Source: Membranipora membranacea
Taxonomy: Eukaryota > Bryozoa > Gymnolaemata > Cheilostomatida > Membraniporidae
DNA length: 60,000 nt
Direction: 5' to 3'
NCBI GenBank assembly: GCA_914767715.1
Contig: OU612072.1
Coordinates: forward strand, 9,550,001-9,610,000
In this document: positions 46,206 through 58,169 of the stretch, piece by piece
Position numbering within the stretch: the first letter of the stretch is position 1
How the letters are laid out: every line of letters starts with the position of its first letter
The notes under the pieces: model-generated
The model's input: the letters and a program-made list of their open reading frames with translations, nothing else
Database searches by the model: none
Told to the model about the DNA's origin: nothing
Translations under genes and position numbers: made by a program

Positions 46206-47349
46206 ACACAAATGTTAAAAGATTTGCGGCGGGGCCTTAAAGTGCATGGCAGCATCTTGTCTCTCCAGATCGAGCTGATTAGGTGGTAGTATGGAAATAA
46301 CGGACGCGAGTAATATCGAAATTCAATTATGATATTTGAAGCAGGACCGTAGTTCTAAGTGAGGCACAAGGACACTGTCTCCCTTAGAAAGCTAAATGCA
46401 GTGGCCTAAAAACACTCCCATTCAATAATCCATGTCAGAATCAGCTCCTCTGGAATCTCAAGATGCTTATTATATGGCTTAAATTCCTCGGGGAGGAGGT
46501 TACTGGTGATGCATTGGACTTGCCTCGGACCTTTGCCTCCCCTACCATGTTTTCTCATCTACGGCCCTTTAATGTATAGGATGTATTATTTTTTTCGTTG
46601 TAAGATATAACCGGTTAGCTGACACTGTGCCACAAATAGACTTCGATATTTCGTTTTAGAGTTGCAATGACTTTGCTATGCATTCGATTATTTTCTTGAT
46701 AAATTAACTGTGGATGACTGTGCAACTCTCTTATCATACTTATGGAACTATCCAAAATTTCAGAAATACGACGCAAGAGTTGTTTTACCTCAGAACACCA
46801 ATAGACTATTCCCCAAACCCACTTCTTTATCCATTCCAGTCGCTAAATGATCAAACGGCTGTTGAAGTACTTTGGTAATTTCTCTGTGCTCAGCTTCAGT
46901 AAAGTCTGGGCTTTAAGACAGTTCAGTACACCATAGTTGGGTTATATATTATGCAAATAATTTATGCAAACTGAGAATTATACACTGATATGGATTTCTA
47001 CCTTTTCTGGATGGTATGTGATTTCAGATATAAACATAAATATATATAATATAATTAAATATACACTTTTCTTCATGCAATACGAAACTACACTGAGTAC
47101 TGAAACAATGCTGCTTTGACGTCAATATAGGGTGATAAAAAATGTCATGAGTGTTTATTGCTTACTGTGAGAACTATAATAAGCAGAATCATATTAAAGG
47201 TATATGAAAATGTAACAAGGCAATTGGACAGTCCAATGGAACAAAGCTAGGGCAGAGACTGAAGTGAACATCGAAACATGTGCTGGTTCCCCATCGGCAG
47301 CGCATCGGTGAGGTGATATAGTCTCTTAGAGTGATTCAAAGCTAGTTAG

Positions 47350-49093
47350 CTATACACACGAGCATGTTATGGCTGTGTTGTCGCAGCAAGTTTTTACGGC
47401 AGTCGTGGTTTCGCAAGTCGATCCTCCAGTTATAGATGCAACTAAACCTTCAACAGCTATGAGCTGTCGCTTGTCAAGGGTGATCTCGTTGTGAGGAATG
47501 GTGAACTGAAATAAAAATTTATCCGTTTATGATTTTTGATCCTGAACTGAACCTTATGATATTACTTATTTGCAATGAAAAAAATTAACAATGGTAGAAA
47601 CTGTTGTTGTGAGAACTATGTTTATCAGTTTGATCTAAATTTCAAAAGCAGGGCTACTGTTCTATTGTCAGGTAAAAAAAAATTATCTTGTGAAAAACCA
47701 GCTGAAATTTGTAATTAGACAACCAGGATATGTGCCCCCTGCAAGATACCTAAAGTTTGATGTCACTGGAGACAAGGGGCATCGCGGCATGATGTTCTTC
47801 TTCATGGTCATTGTTAGGTTTGGTAAGATGTTGTTTACTAAGAGTGATGATTTGATGGGTGGAGAAGGCTGCTGTACACTTAAGTTTTGAATCTAAGCAG
47901 AAAAATACATTTGAATTTAAAATTTCTGACTCGTCAGCATCAGAACCCGAAACAACAAAAAAATGATATATTGTTGATTACTCATGACATGATGTCAAGT
48001 AACGGCATAAGCATTGCAATGAATAAAATTTACAGGGTGATAAATCCATTTTGTTCACAAGCCCTTAAATTTCAACAATAAGAAGAGCTTAATTCAAGCC
48101 TTGAATTTTTCCTGAATCGACTTGACCAGAGACAAAACACACACAGTGTGCATATTATAATTCTTCGCCTGAAAGGCAGACCTTTTCAATGCACCTCAGA
48201 TTTTCCTCATTTTGTAAAGCTATAATCCTAAGACTACCAAAAAACTACCCTGAGGCAAATCTGCTGTGCATACCGCCCTGATTTCCTGATGCTATTACTC
48301 TTTAGATGAAACTTGAAGCTGTAGAGGTTGGGTTAGAAAGATGCAAGCGTGGCTCCATTGTGTATTGTAGCAGCCGGTCTAAGGCTGTTAAATTATTGAA
48401 AATTCGATTAAAGCACAGTACTGATAGCTTAGTCATTGACTACCTACAACATTGTCACACCAGTTTACGATGTACAAACATAGACCAGATGATACTGATC
48501 TGAAGCTAACCCAGATCTTCTTCTAGTACTTCATTGCGCCATGTTCAGGGGGTCCACATTGCTAATAAGGATCTGATCATAAACTGCAGTCAAAAAGATT
48601 CTTGCCAGGTCATGGTCACTGCAACTGGCACGATCACAGTTGCTCTAGCTTACAGGCTGTCACACTGTCACACCGTAACGCTGTTATGCTCTCACACTGC
48701 CACACTGCAACACTGCCACATTACCTCACTGTCACACTGTCACACTGTCACATTGTAACAATGTCACAATGTCACACTGTCACACTGTCACACTGTCACA
48801 CTGTCACACTGTCATACTGTAACAATGTCATTGTCGCTGTTGCTATCAGTGGTTCAATCATTCACTTTTCTAATTCATATTGAAGGCCTCACCTTAGCTT
48901 TTTGTTTTGGAAGATCTACATCTTCAAAGCACCCTGATGCATGACGAAGACGATCCATGTCCGTGAACAAAATGATCACACTAAGACAGCCGAGAACTAG
49001 AACTGCCAACATTATTGTCGATAATCTATAAAACTTCAGGCTCTGTTTCAGATTTTCCACGTCACTATCGCCTGTAACTGATTTACCCCTCAT
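47350..49093 (-). CDS. Short membrane-anchored Cys-peptide precursor (M2)
   Basis: Minus strand. Exon 1 49093-48893 (67 codons, AAG|GTGAGG), exon 2 47505-47350, phase 0; 118 aa. Twin of M1, differing at a few residues: N-terminus MRGKSVTGDSDVENLKQSLK, linker VEGLVASI instead of VEDLVVPI, Val for Ile before KTCC. The hydrophobic segment, DKR|Q site and all five cysteines are kept. Most of the changes I can see lie in the cytoplasmic tail and the linker, not in the Cys module. It is head-to-head with the dead exon at 50362. Confidence 0.85.
48655..48825. repeat. TCACACTG minisatellite in intron of M2
   Basis: Same array as at 44370, but with fewer units and different order. Confidence 0.9.
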
Positions 49094-50203
49094 TTTTGAA
49101 ACTTCAAGCTATATCCTCTTCTTGCCTTGCAATTCAAATTGGCACTTCTCACGCAATGACAACAGTTCTATCCTTCCAATTTGGAAGTGGCATTTGGCGG
49201 GGATTGGGCAGGGTAATCTAATCATTTGAACATCTTTCAAATTAATCCATTCCAGTTGCCATGTGATGAAAGTAGCTTCTATACTTATCCTGTTATTAAG
49301 TATTCTAAGACGTTATCCCGATTTTACTTATGCATTTGGCCATGAATTTTATTAATCTGAATGATAAGCATTTAGTAAATTTAACCTGCAAACCCATTAT
49401 GATGTCATAGCACGGCCCATAAATATTCTTCGTATTTTGGGGCGCTTTGAACAATGATGCTAGATTAAACTTTGTTTTGTGAAAGGCTTGAGTTTTATGG
49501 GTCCCTGAGACCTGAACCCATGTTGGCCCGAGATACCTCGGCCAACCCCTTCTCAAAGACAAGACACAACCTGAAGCATATTCAAGACTTGGCTTTCACA
49601 TCCAGCCTTCAATCACTGTCCCCTCAATTGATGTTTGAATCTAATGGCGAGTTTGACCTTGGCCTATACCTTGAACTGAAATATCAACAACGTCATAATA
49701 ATACAGAGTTTGTTGAGCATTTCCTTGAAAATGGGTGCATATCATTTTGATAAACAGAGATTGTATTTATCAGCTTCGGAAGTTTATTAGAAATGAATGA
49801 TTGATTCAAATTCCAGTCAATATCTGCTATTTGTGTCACATATTTGACTTGATATGGCAGTAATTGATTAGTAAGGATAATATATGTGTCATGTACAATA
49901 TCACATTCAACTATTTGGACTAAAGTCAGATGAGATAATAATAGAGCTGTTTTCTATTTTAGTGAAGCTATCATTTCATAAAAACAGAATTTTTTCAGTT
50001 ACAAACACTACTCAGTGTGTCATCATAACAACATCAGAAATTTATGAATTATGGAATAGAGTATCAAACTATTTCTATGGGGTTGCTTTAATAGTAACCA
50101 GAACTGAGAAACTTGAAAGATGGTTAATTAATTATATTGACATATCGTTACATACTGTACTTGATAGATAATCGCCAGTTGCAGGAGAAGTGTTGACCTG
50201 AAT

Positions 50204-50313
50204 CACAGCCAGCCTTTAAAAGCGTTCGGGATGGCGATCGTGGCCGTAGGCGGGGGTTAACAACCGCCTACGGCCGTGATCGCCAACCCGAACGCTTTTA
50301 AGGGCTGGCTGTG
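50204..50313. mobile_element. CACAGCC foldback MITE, full length, 8-bp TSD
   Basis: 110 bp, arms from CACAGCCAGCC to GGCTGGCTGTG, internal palindrome GGCCGTAGGCGG/CCGCCTACGGCC around GTTAAC. Flanked by ACCTGAAT at 50196-50203 and 50314-50321. The paralogous site at 58.12 kb has one ACCTGAAT and no insert. An 8-bp duplication fits the hAT superfamily. No transposase in the window. Confidence 0.9.
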
Positions 50314-50361
50314 ACCTGAATCTATAGGCGAACAGAGGATAGATAGCTTTAAGTTTGAACA

Positions 50362-50475
50362 ATGGATGATAAATTGGCTGCTCAAAATAGTGAAGAAGCG
50401 TCTGAAGTTTAACAAACTATCTTCTATTACAATGGGGATTCTATCAGCTGCCAGAGTATTAATCCTTGTCAGTAA
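50362..50475 (+). pseudogene. Dead exon 1 of a + strand short gene, copy B
   Basis: Starts MDDKLAAQNSEEASEV then TAA at 50410. Same lesion as the 46093 copy, so it died before the 4.2-kb duplication. Confidence 0.8.
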
Positions 50476-51539
50476 CACAATTGTTAAAAGATTCGCGGCG
50501 GGGCCTTAGGAAGCTAAATGCAGTGGCCTAAAACCACTCCCATTCAATTATCCATGTCAGAATCAGCTCCTCTGGAATCTCAAGATGCTTATTATATGGC
50601 TTAAATTGCTCGGGAAGGAGGTTACTGGTGATGCATTGGACTTGCCTCGGACCTTTGCCTCCCCTACCATGTTTTCTCATCTACGGCCCTTTAATGTATA
50701 GGATGTATTATTTTTTTCGCTGTAAGATATAACCGGTTAGCTGACACTGTGCCACAAATAGACTTCGATATTTCGTTTTAGAGTTGCAATGACTTTGCTA
50801 TGCATTCGATTATTTTCTTGATAAATTAACTGTGGATGACTGTGCAACTCTCTTATCATACTTATGGAACTATCCAAAATTTCAGAAATACGACGCAAGA
50901 GTTGTTTTACCTCAGAACACCAATAGACTATTCCCCAAACCCACTTCTTTATCCATTCCAGTCGCTAAATGATCAAACGGCTGTTGAAGTACTTTGGTCT
51001 AGTGATTGGTAGGATGTTTGATGACTTTCCTAGTGAATTCCCTGTAGCGGCATAAAACGTAAGACAGAACTTTTAGTATCCAAAAATACCAAGACTGGCC
51101 AAATAATGATTAGCCAAACAAGGTTATTATTTATCATAATAGTGGTATATTTATGATAGTTGATCATCAAAAGTATTTATGCAAGCTATGTCAGAAAAAA
51201 AATTTTACAGAAGGATATTTCAGCATAATTTCCAATAAAAATTGAGATCCTTCACTATACTTGTTAAAACACATGACCAGATAATTATTTCCCTTGGTTT
51301 GCAACATATTTGCCCGGGCTTTATACACAATGGGATTTGATCACTTTATTTCACTGTTGACAGTTATATAGACACACTGGTAAATCAATATACATTCATA
51401 CATAAGGCAGAGTCATACATATTTCAACGAATAAAACATAATCCATCTCTCATAGGAAGTGAACATTCAAATATTCGCTGACTCCTTATCGACAGTACAT
51501 AGGTGAGGTGATGTAGTCTCTTAGAGTGTTGATCCAGGG

Positions 51540-51775
51540 TCATAGGTTAGAAAAATGGTAGGGGAGGCAAAGGTCCGAGGCGAGTCCGAAGCATTATCAA
51601 GAGGGGTGCTGCAAGCTCTTCCACAAGCAATTTAAGGCTTATAATCAGCAAATGGACATCTCAGAGGAGCTGATTCTGACATGGATTGTCCAATTATAGT
51701 GTTTTAGGCCACTGTATATAGCTTTCTAGGGGAGGCAATGCCTCACTGCCTCCCCTAGAATTACAAGCCTGTGAT
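51540..51775. repeat. GGGCCGTAG-type MITE, opposite orientation
   Basis: Reverse complement of the 50.5-50.7 kb copy: GGGGAGGCAAAGGTCCGAGG at one end and CTGCCTCCCCTAGAATTAC at the other, with GAGGAGCTGATTCTGACATGG inside. Ends CAGGGTCATAGG / CAAGCCTGTG form imperfect inverted termini. Confidence 0.6.
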
Positions 51776-51785
51776 CGATAGGTAG

Positions 51786-53297
51786 TTATACACATGAGCA
51801 TGTTATGGCTTTGTTGTCACAGCAAGTTCTTGTGGCAGTCGTAGTTTTGCAAGTCGATACTCCAGTTATAAATATAGCATGTACATTTATGAGCTCTCGT
51901 TTGTAAAGGGTGACCTCGTCGTTTGAGACGGTGAACTGAAATATAAAAGGATCCTCTTATTTAAGGACGACTGCTAACAGATCCTGAACTGAACCTAAGG
52001 ATATTACTTATATGCAATGAAAAAATCAGCAGTTGTAGAATTTCTTGTTGCAACAGTGCTCAATGTCAATGTGTAATGTCATAGGTTGAAGAGAACCATT
52101 TTGTTTAAAGACTAGCTGTTTTGTGTATTCCTGAATTTTTAAAACGTTATTACCTCATAAAACATAACATGATGTGGGGCCCCTTCAGGAAATCTAAAGT
52201 TTAATGACACTGCAGACGATGGAAAATCGCGGCAAAATTATACTAGTCCCTTGATCAAATCAAAAGCAATGATACCTTTCTTTTGTATCATAAGCATTGA
52301 AATGAATTATATGAACAGGGTGATTACTCTGTTTTTTACACAAGCCCTTAAATTTCAACTATAAGAGGAGATGGTCCTGACGCTATTTCTCTGTAGATAA
52401 AATGCAAAACTGTACAGGGTGGGTTAGAAAGATTCCAACATGGCTCAATTGTGTATTGGATCAGTCAGTCTAAGTATGTTGTATTTTTTCCCGCATCCTC
52501 CTGATAGCTAAGTCTTTGTCTACCCACAACATGGTCAAGACAACTTACGATGTACGAACATAGACCAGCTGATGCTGATCTGAAGAAACATATCATCTTC
52601 TAGTACGGGAGAGGTATACACCTGAGGGTGCTGGGGGCTGGAAGAATCAACAATGAAAGCTCCCCCAGTGGGACTCGAACCCACAACTCCTGCGGCACTA
52701 ATCGCCTGGCAGCTAAAAGCAAGCGCGCTAACCGATTGTGCCATCTCACCATCCCCAAAAAAGAATGGGTCGATGGCGCTAATTAGATAGCCTGCTATTC
52801 ACTACTCGGAGTTGTACTATATTTGGCCATGGGTTCACCTTGCTAATAAATGTATGATAATAAACTGCAGTCAAAAAGATTCATGCAAAAAGTCATGGTC
52901 ACTGCGCTGTAGCTGACAGACTGTCATCGCAATTAAACTGTCACACAATCACACAGTCACACAGTCACACTGTCACACTGTCACACTGTCACACTGTCAA
53001 CATCACTGCCAATGTCATTTATGCTGTCACTGATGCTGTCAATGGTTCAATCGTTCACATTGTCAAATCATACTAAAGGTCTTAAAGCAGTCTTACCTTA
53101 GCTTTTTGTCCAATCAGAACTCCATCATCAAGACTCCTAAAAACAAGACGAAGACGATCCATATCCGTGAACAAAGTTATCACACTTAGAGAGCTGAGCA
53201 CAAGAACTACCAATATAATTGTCGATAATCTATAAAACTTCAGGCTCTGTTTCAAATTTTCCAAGTCACTATCGCCTGTAACTGATTTATCCCTCAT
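51786..53297 (-). CDS. Short membrane-anchored Cys-peptide precursor (M3)
   Basis: Minus strand. Exon 1 53297-53097 (67 codons, AAG|GTAAGA), exon 2 51935-51786 (ATTTCAG acceptor), phase 0; 116 aa. MRDKSVTGDSDLENLKQSLK, hydrophobic segment, stalk (SLDDGVLIGQKAK). Exon 2 FTVSNDEVTLYKR|E, linker two residues shorter than M1, then STCKTTTATRTCC...CSCV with the same five-Cys pattern. It is more diverged from M1/M2 than they are from each other, so it belongs to an older duplication. A SINE and a short TCACACTG array lie in the intron. Its head-to-head partner is P3, with the spacer stretched to about 4.9 kb by transposons. Confidence 0.82.
52612..52760 (-). mobile_element. tRNA-derived SINE (family E), intron of M3
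   Basis: Minus strand reads TGAGATGGCACAATCGGTTA (A box), GTGGGTTCGAGTCCCACTGG (B box), then a body. The equivalent place in M1/M2 (CTTCTAGTAC before the second exon-side block) has no insert. The tRNA head has an extended variable loop and is joined to non-tRNA sequence, so it is not called a tRNA gene. Confidence 0.75.
52935..53000. repeat. Short TCACACTG array in intron of M3
   Basis: Eight or so units (TCACACAG, TCACACTG). Shortest of the three homologous arrays. Confidence 0.85.
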
Positions 53298-53544
53298 TGT
53301 TGAAACTTCAAGCTATATATTCTTCTTGCCTTGCAATTCAAATTGGCCCTTCTCACGCAATGTCGATTGTCTATCCTACCCATCAAGAGGTGGCATTTGG
53401 CACCCTAATGCTTGGGGAGGAAATCCTAGTCATAATCATTTGAACATCTTTCAAATTTATCCTTTCTGGTTGCCATATGATGAAAATAGATTCAAGGCAT
53501 ATCTCGAGATACTTTCCCTGGGACAGGAGACTTTCCCTGCGACA

Positions 53545-55262
53545 AATTAGAGTGCAGATCAATTTAACAGCCATTTCACATGCATTGCAAAATCAATCAC
53601 AAAGAACCTTGTTGAAACGGATGAGATGACATTTCCTGTATCAGAACATAATTTGACAGACATACCACAATTTACCCCTTTCACATGTACCAGCATATTG
53701 TTCCACATTCCTGATAGTAAAAGTAAAGGACTTTTATTATAGATATTGTCACCGATATGTTTAACAGGGTTTTAAGCGAACGACAGTTCCCTTCAATATG
53801 GAAACTAGCTCGAGTTTCACCAATACATAAATCTGGGGATATAAATAACCCATCAAATTATAGGCCAATTTCAGTCTTGCCTGTTCTTTCAAAAATATTT
53901 GAGAAACACATAAATCACCATCTGCAAGATATCTCACTAAGAACAAAATCATCCATGAGCTTCAATGTGGATTTAGAAAAGGCCATTCTTGTTCAGACAG
54001 TTTATTTAAAATTATTTCAGACTCTTTGGTGGAGAAAATTAATGGAAATATTATGACATTACTTTTTCTGGATTTTAAAAAGGCATTTGACTGTATATCC
54101 CATGTTTTACTACACAATAAGTTGTAGGCTTGCGGCATCGAAGGAAATATGTTAAAACTTCTTGACAACTTTCTGACAGACAGAAGGCAGTTTGTTAAAC
54201 TCAATAATATTGAATCTTGTAGATTGCCTATCACGATAGGGGTCCCTCAAGGTTCAATCCTAGCACCAACTTTGTTTCTCATCTTCATAAATGATTTATA
54301 AACTCATCATCACATCATCATATGCATATGCTGATGATACAGTTTTCCTGTCATCTAACAAAAACCTTCAACAACTAAAGGCAAAGGCATTCGAAGATTT
54401 AATTGACATTTTGTATTGGTGCAATTGTAACGGATGGTTATCAATGTTCAGAAATCTCATTACATGCTACCTAATATCTCAGAGCCCCTTTATGACCTGG
54501 AAATGTACATAGGGCATGAAAAACTAAACAGACAGAGAACTACAAGGCTTCTGGGTTTTGTGTTGAGTGACTCACTTTCATGGCAGGATCATCTAGATTA
54601 TGTATATAAAAAGGTACAACAAAATGTTTACCTACTTCAAAATTTGAGGTATTTCTTGGACATAGCAAGTGCCCGCACATTTTACTTCCTGTTTATCTAT
54701 TGTCACCTTATATATGGGATCCATATCATTGGCAACTTGTCCTGCAATAATGCCCTCAATAGATTATTTTTGTTGCAAAAACGGGCTTTACGCATTATCG
54801 CAAATGTGCATTACATCCCATGTTATCTCATTCCAACCGATTCCATTACACAATCATTACAACTCCTACCTCTTCCTAAGCTTGTTTGTTATTTCACTTC
54901 ACTTTTTGCGCATAAGATAAACAATTTTTTGACACCTCCATTTATATATAGAGGATTTAAAAAAACTACCAAGTTCAATTTTCATGATAAAAATTTACTT
55001 TTATATCATACATATATCATACATCTAAGATACAAAGTTTCTGCTACATACAATTCTCTACCGTTACATTTGAGATCTAAAGAGAAGTTCAGTTCATTCA
55101 AAACTCTACTATCCAACCATATATTATCTACTTGACCAACATCATTGATGATATTATTTCCTTTCTGTTTCTCTTTTTTTGTATTAAAATTTTTTTTTTT
55201 CTGGCACTGAGTGCAAAACATTTCGAATGAGATGACTTTGACTGCCAATAAAAAAATATATA
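53545..55262 (+). mobile_element. 5'-truncated LINE, CR1/L2/Jockey-type reverse transcriptase
   Basis: Reading through shifts: DQFNSHFTCIAKSI, KLARVSPIHKSGD, NYRPISVLPVLSKIFEK, FLDFKKAFDCISHVLL, GVPQGSILAPTLFLIFINDL, AYADDTVFLSS (catalytic YADD), LLGFVLSDSLSWQDHLDYV, then an open 233-codon C-terminal part to TGA at 55133. Frameshifts and stops separate these pieces, so it is inactive. 3' UTR ends near AATAAAAAAATATATATATC at about 55.26 kb. It interrupts the spacer block that in copies A/B reads through to AGACTTGGCTTTCACATCCA. Confidence 0.85.
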
Positions 55263-55632
55263 TATCTCAGACTTGGCTTTCACATCCAGCTTCAATGAGA
55301 TCAATCAATTTGGATTTGTTAGGTACCATGGAGCCAGCCGACTAAGATGTTTGGAAATTATTTGATGCAAGTCCTGTTAGTAGAGACGATTAAAGAGTGA
55401 TTTAAAATTTTAGAAAAGGAATCGATCAAATATTAATTATGTAGCTTCATTAGAATACTTTGATTCTATTTACGTCGGTATTATCCAATGAACTGCCATT
55501 AGGCGCATCAATCACTGCCAACTTTATCAAGTGACCTTATCCTAGTGTCCTTATAAAAAATGATTATCTGCTTCAGAAAGTTATAAAATATGAATGAATG
55601 ACTTAAATTCCGGTTAATAGTATAGGCTATCT

Positions 55633-57539
55633 ACCGTGGCCCAGAAAGCCGGATGAAATTAAACTTATCTGCTGTGAATTTAATTTAAAAAAGGCCTGAA
55701 TTGAATTAAACGTTTCAGTGAATTTAATCAAACTTTTCTGCATTAAACTTTTCTGCATCAAACTTTCAAGTTCTGCATCAAACTTTTCTACTCTGAATTA
55801 AACTTTTCTGTTCTGCATCAAACTTTTCTGTTCTGCATCAAACTTTTATACTCTGCATCAAACTTTTTGTTCTGCTGCATCAAACTTTTCTACTCTGAAT
55901 CAAACTTTTCCGCTCCATTGATATCAACCAACCTATATACTATGTATTGCTGTATGAAGGTCCTCAATCTACAAATTGCCTCACAGAATATTTTGGTGCA
56001 CATTTTGTTAGAAGGAAGATGAAAGATGAGTAACCAGCTGTTTTTGGGCGTTCCCAGTACCACTATTTTATACCATACATGCTGGCCATTTATTTAAGAT
56101 TTGGTACCATACAGGCTGTTATCCTCAGCTTTATAAACTACAAGTTTTTAATCAGGGAATTTCAATAATACACAGGTATAAGAAATCAATACATTTATAT
56201 TATAATTATTTGTTGAATTCCCAAATAGCTTTGACAGCAAATGGAAAATCCTTACAAGTGGGACATTTTATCGTATACAGTCACGATGAAACTTCAATTT
56301 CAATTGTGGGCCTAACCACTACTATTAGCATACTTGTTTCGTTAGTCAGCAAACAAGCCTAGTTTTTGGGAACAAACTTTAATAGCGACCTTTACTATAC
56401 TAAGGGCAACAGCTTATCACCAGCCCTGGACTGATATTCTTCCGCTCATTACCATTAATCGATTTCCATGAAATTTCTATAATAACATTTAAAACAAATG
56501 AAGCTATGTATGGACATTGTTTTCTGCTAGCTTGACAATATGAATTCTGTAGCAATCTAAGTGAGGTCACTACAAATAAATGGGCTTATGGTTTTGCTGG
56601 CCACAATCCTCACCCGAAAACCTAATTCATCCTGTTAGCATGAGTCTGACCTAATACCACAATTTCAAACAATTTGTCAAACATTTAATTGATACTGATA
56701 CAAACATGACAGTTCACACCAGTGGGTTGCTGTTTAACCACACAGGAGATAATACTACTTTGATAATATGGACAGGCTAAAATTTCAGTTCAAGAAAACA
56801 TCCCAATACATTAGGGGAATTTACTGGGAGTTTTTACCTAGGTAATACATACAGATGTAATAATAGTATTACAAGTGGTGCGGAGGTTTTTGCAAGGGCC
56901 AGCCTCATACATGATAATAGCTTAGCTTCAGCGTATAGCCTAACAAAATTTGTGAAAGGATGGGTCCGAAGAGAATGAGGCTGTCTGTCTATTGAGGCAA
57001 TCAACAATTTTTGTGATGATACACTTTTCACATTTATTTGCTGGACAGGTTAAGGACCCAACATACATGAAGAAATAATAATCTGTCTAGAAAAGCAAAC
57101 AGAGGGTCTCCCTGTATAAACCAGTTTAAATAGAGATTTCTGATATAGCTGTTCGAAATGTTTGGGAGAAACGTATTGTCCATGCTGTGTGACTGTGGCC
57201 TTAATAAAGACTGCCATGCAGTTCTATTGCAAATCATCAACGATGAATTGAAATGAAAGCCTATTGTCTATGAACTATTGGTAGACTGAGGACCTACATA
57301 CAGCAATACATAATATAGGGTGGTCGATATCAATGGAGCCGAAAAGTTAGGTTCAAAGTAGAAAAGTTTGATTCAGAGTAGAAATGTTTGATGCAGAGTA
57401 GAAAAGTTTGATGCAGAACAGAAAAGTTTGATGCAGAACAGAAAAGTTTGATGCAGAGAAGTTTGATTAAATTCAATGAAATGTTTAATTCAATTCAGGC
57501 CTTTTTAAATTAAATTCACAGCAGATTTCTGGGCGAGGG
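55633..57539. mobile_element. 1.9-kb transposon with long inverted repeats made of 17-bp tandem units
   Basis: Left arm 55633-55933 and right arm 57318-57539 are inverted. Outer part GCCCAGAAA...TCTGCTGTGAATTTAATTT, then a tandem array of TCTGCATCAAACTTTTC-like units, inner end CTCCATTGATATCAACC. The arms differ in unit number. Flanked by TATCT (55628-55632, 57540-57544). The matching region of copies A/B (about 45.62 and 49.84 kb) has no insert. The 1.4-kb centre has no recognisable transposase. Confidence 0.8.
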
Positions 57540-57599
57540 TATCTGTTTTACATATTATACTCGATAAGGTCATGAAATGAATAATTAGGATTTATGTGT

Positions 57600-57833
57600 C
57601 AGGGCCGTAGACTAGAAAAAAAGATAGTACGGGATGTAAAACACCTTTAGTGTACAAAGTAACACAATGTTGGATGCTGTATGCCCTTGCCTCCAGAGCT
57701 TTTTAAAGTATGTAAGTACCAACTTGAATTTCAAAGTAAGCTCACTCTGATATGGAACATTCAGTAACAGTGTTTTCAGGTCACTTTATTTAACATTCCA
57801 GTACCTCCTGGCTCCCCAAAAACTATGGGCCTG
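57600..57833. mobile_element. MITE with CAGGGCC termini
   Basis: Ends CAGGGCCGTAG and CTATGGGCCTG form imperfect inverted repeats. Flanked by TGTGT (the wider match is TGTGTCA at 57595-57601 and 57834-57840). The paralogous site in copy A reads straight through, TATATGTGTCATGTAC at about 45.67 kb. CAGGG termini are common in hAT elements. Confidence 0.75.
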
Positions 57834-58169
57834 TGTGTCATGTATAATAAACAATAATGTATCATAATGTAATTTACACCATTCGAACTGAAGTCAGATG
57901 AGATAATAATAGAGCTGTTACCATTTTTAATATGAAATTCTACAAGTCGACTCTTTCACTTACATCACTGAGTGTGTCATCTTTCTAACATTAGCAATTT
58001 AAGAATTATGGAATGCATTATCAATTGGAACTGAAGAACTTGAGGGATGGTTAATTAATTATATTGTCATATAGCTACGTAACTGTGCTTAGTAGGTTTT
58101 TGCCAGTTGCATGTGAAGTGCCAACCTGAATCTTCAGGCAAACAGAGGATATAGCTTGAAGTTTGAGCA

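Larger units (their letters stand above)
42604..46877. repeat. Tandem duplication, copy A (about 4.27 kb)
   Basis: Starts TGATCAGCTTCAGTAAAGTC and ends GGCTGTTGAAGTACTTTGGT. Copy B follows at once with only scattered substitutions and small indels. Contents: short gene M1 (-), its intronic TCACACTG minisatellite, a truncated CACAGCC element, a dead + strand exon 1, and a GGGCCGTAG-type MITE. Confidence 0.9.
46878..50998. repeat. Tandem duplication, copy B (about 4.12 kb)
   Basis: Same order as copy A. The main differences are an intact CACAGCC element, a shorter minisatellite, and a deletion of about 154 bp (equivalent to 46236-46390) between CCTTA microhomologies, which removed one end of the GGGCCGTAG-type MITE. 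Confidence 0.9.

Noticed and set aside
47690-47890. Frame with VTGDKGHRGMM-like sequence in the M2 intron
   Set aside because: The equivalent in M1 needs a different start and the M3 copy (near 52.17-52.25 kb) has lost the frame.
53757-55135. Host gene(s) on the basis of the long open frames
   Set aside because: They encode broken pieces of a LINE reverse transcriptase (SNYRPIS, YADD, C-terminal tail).
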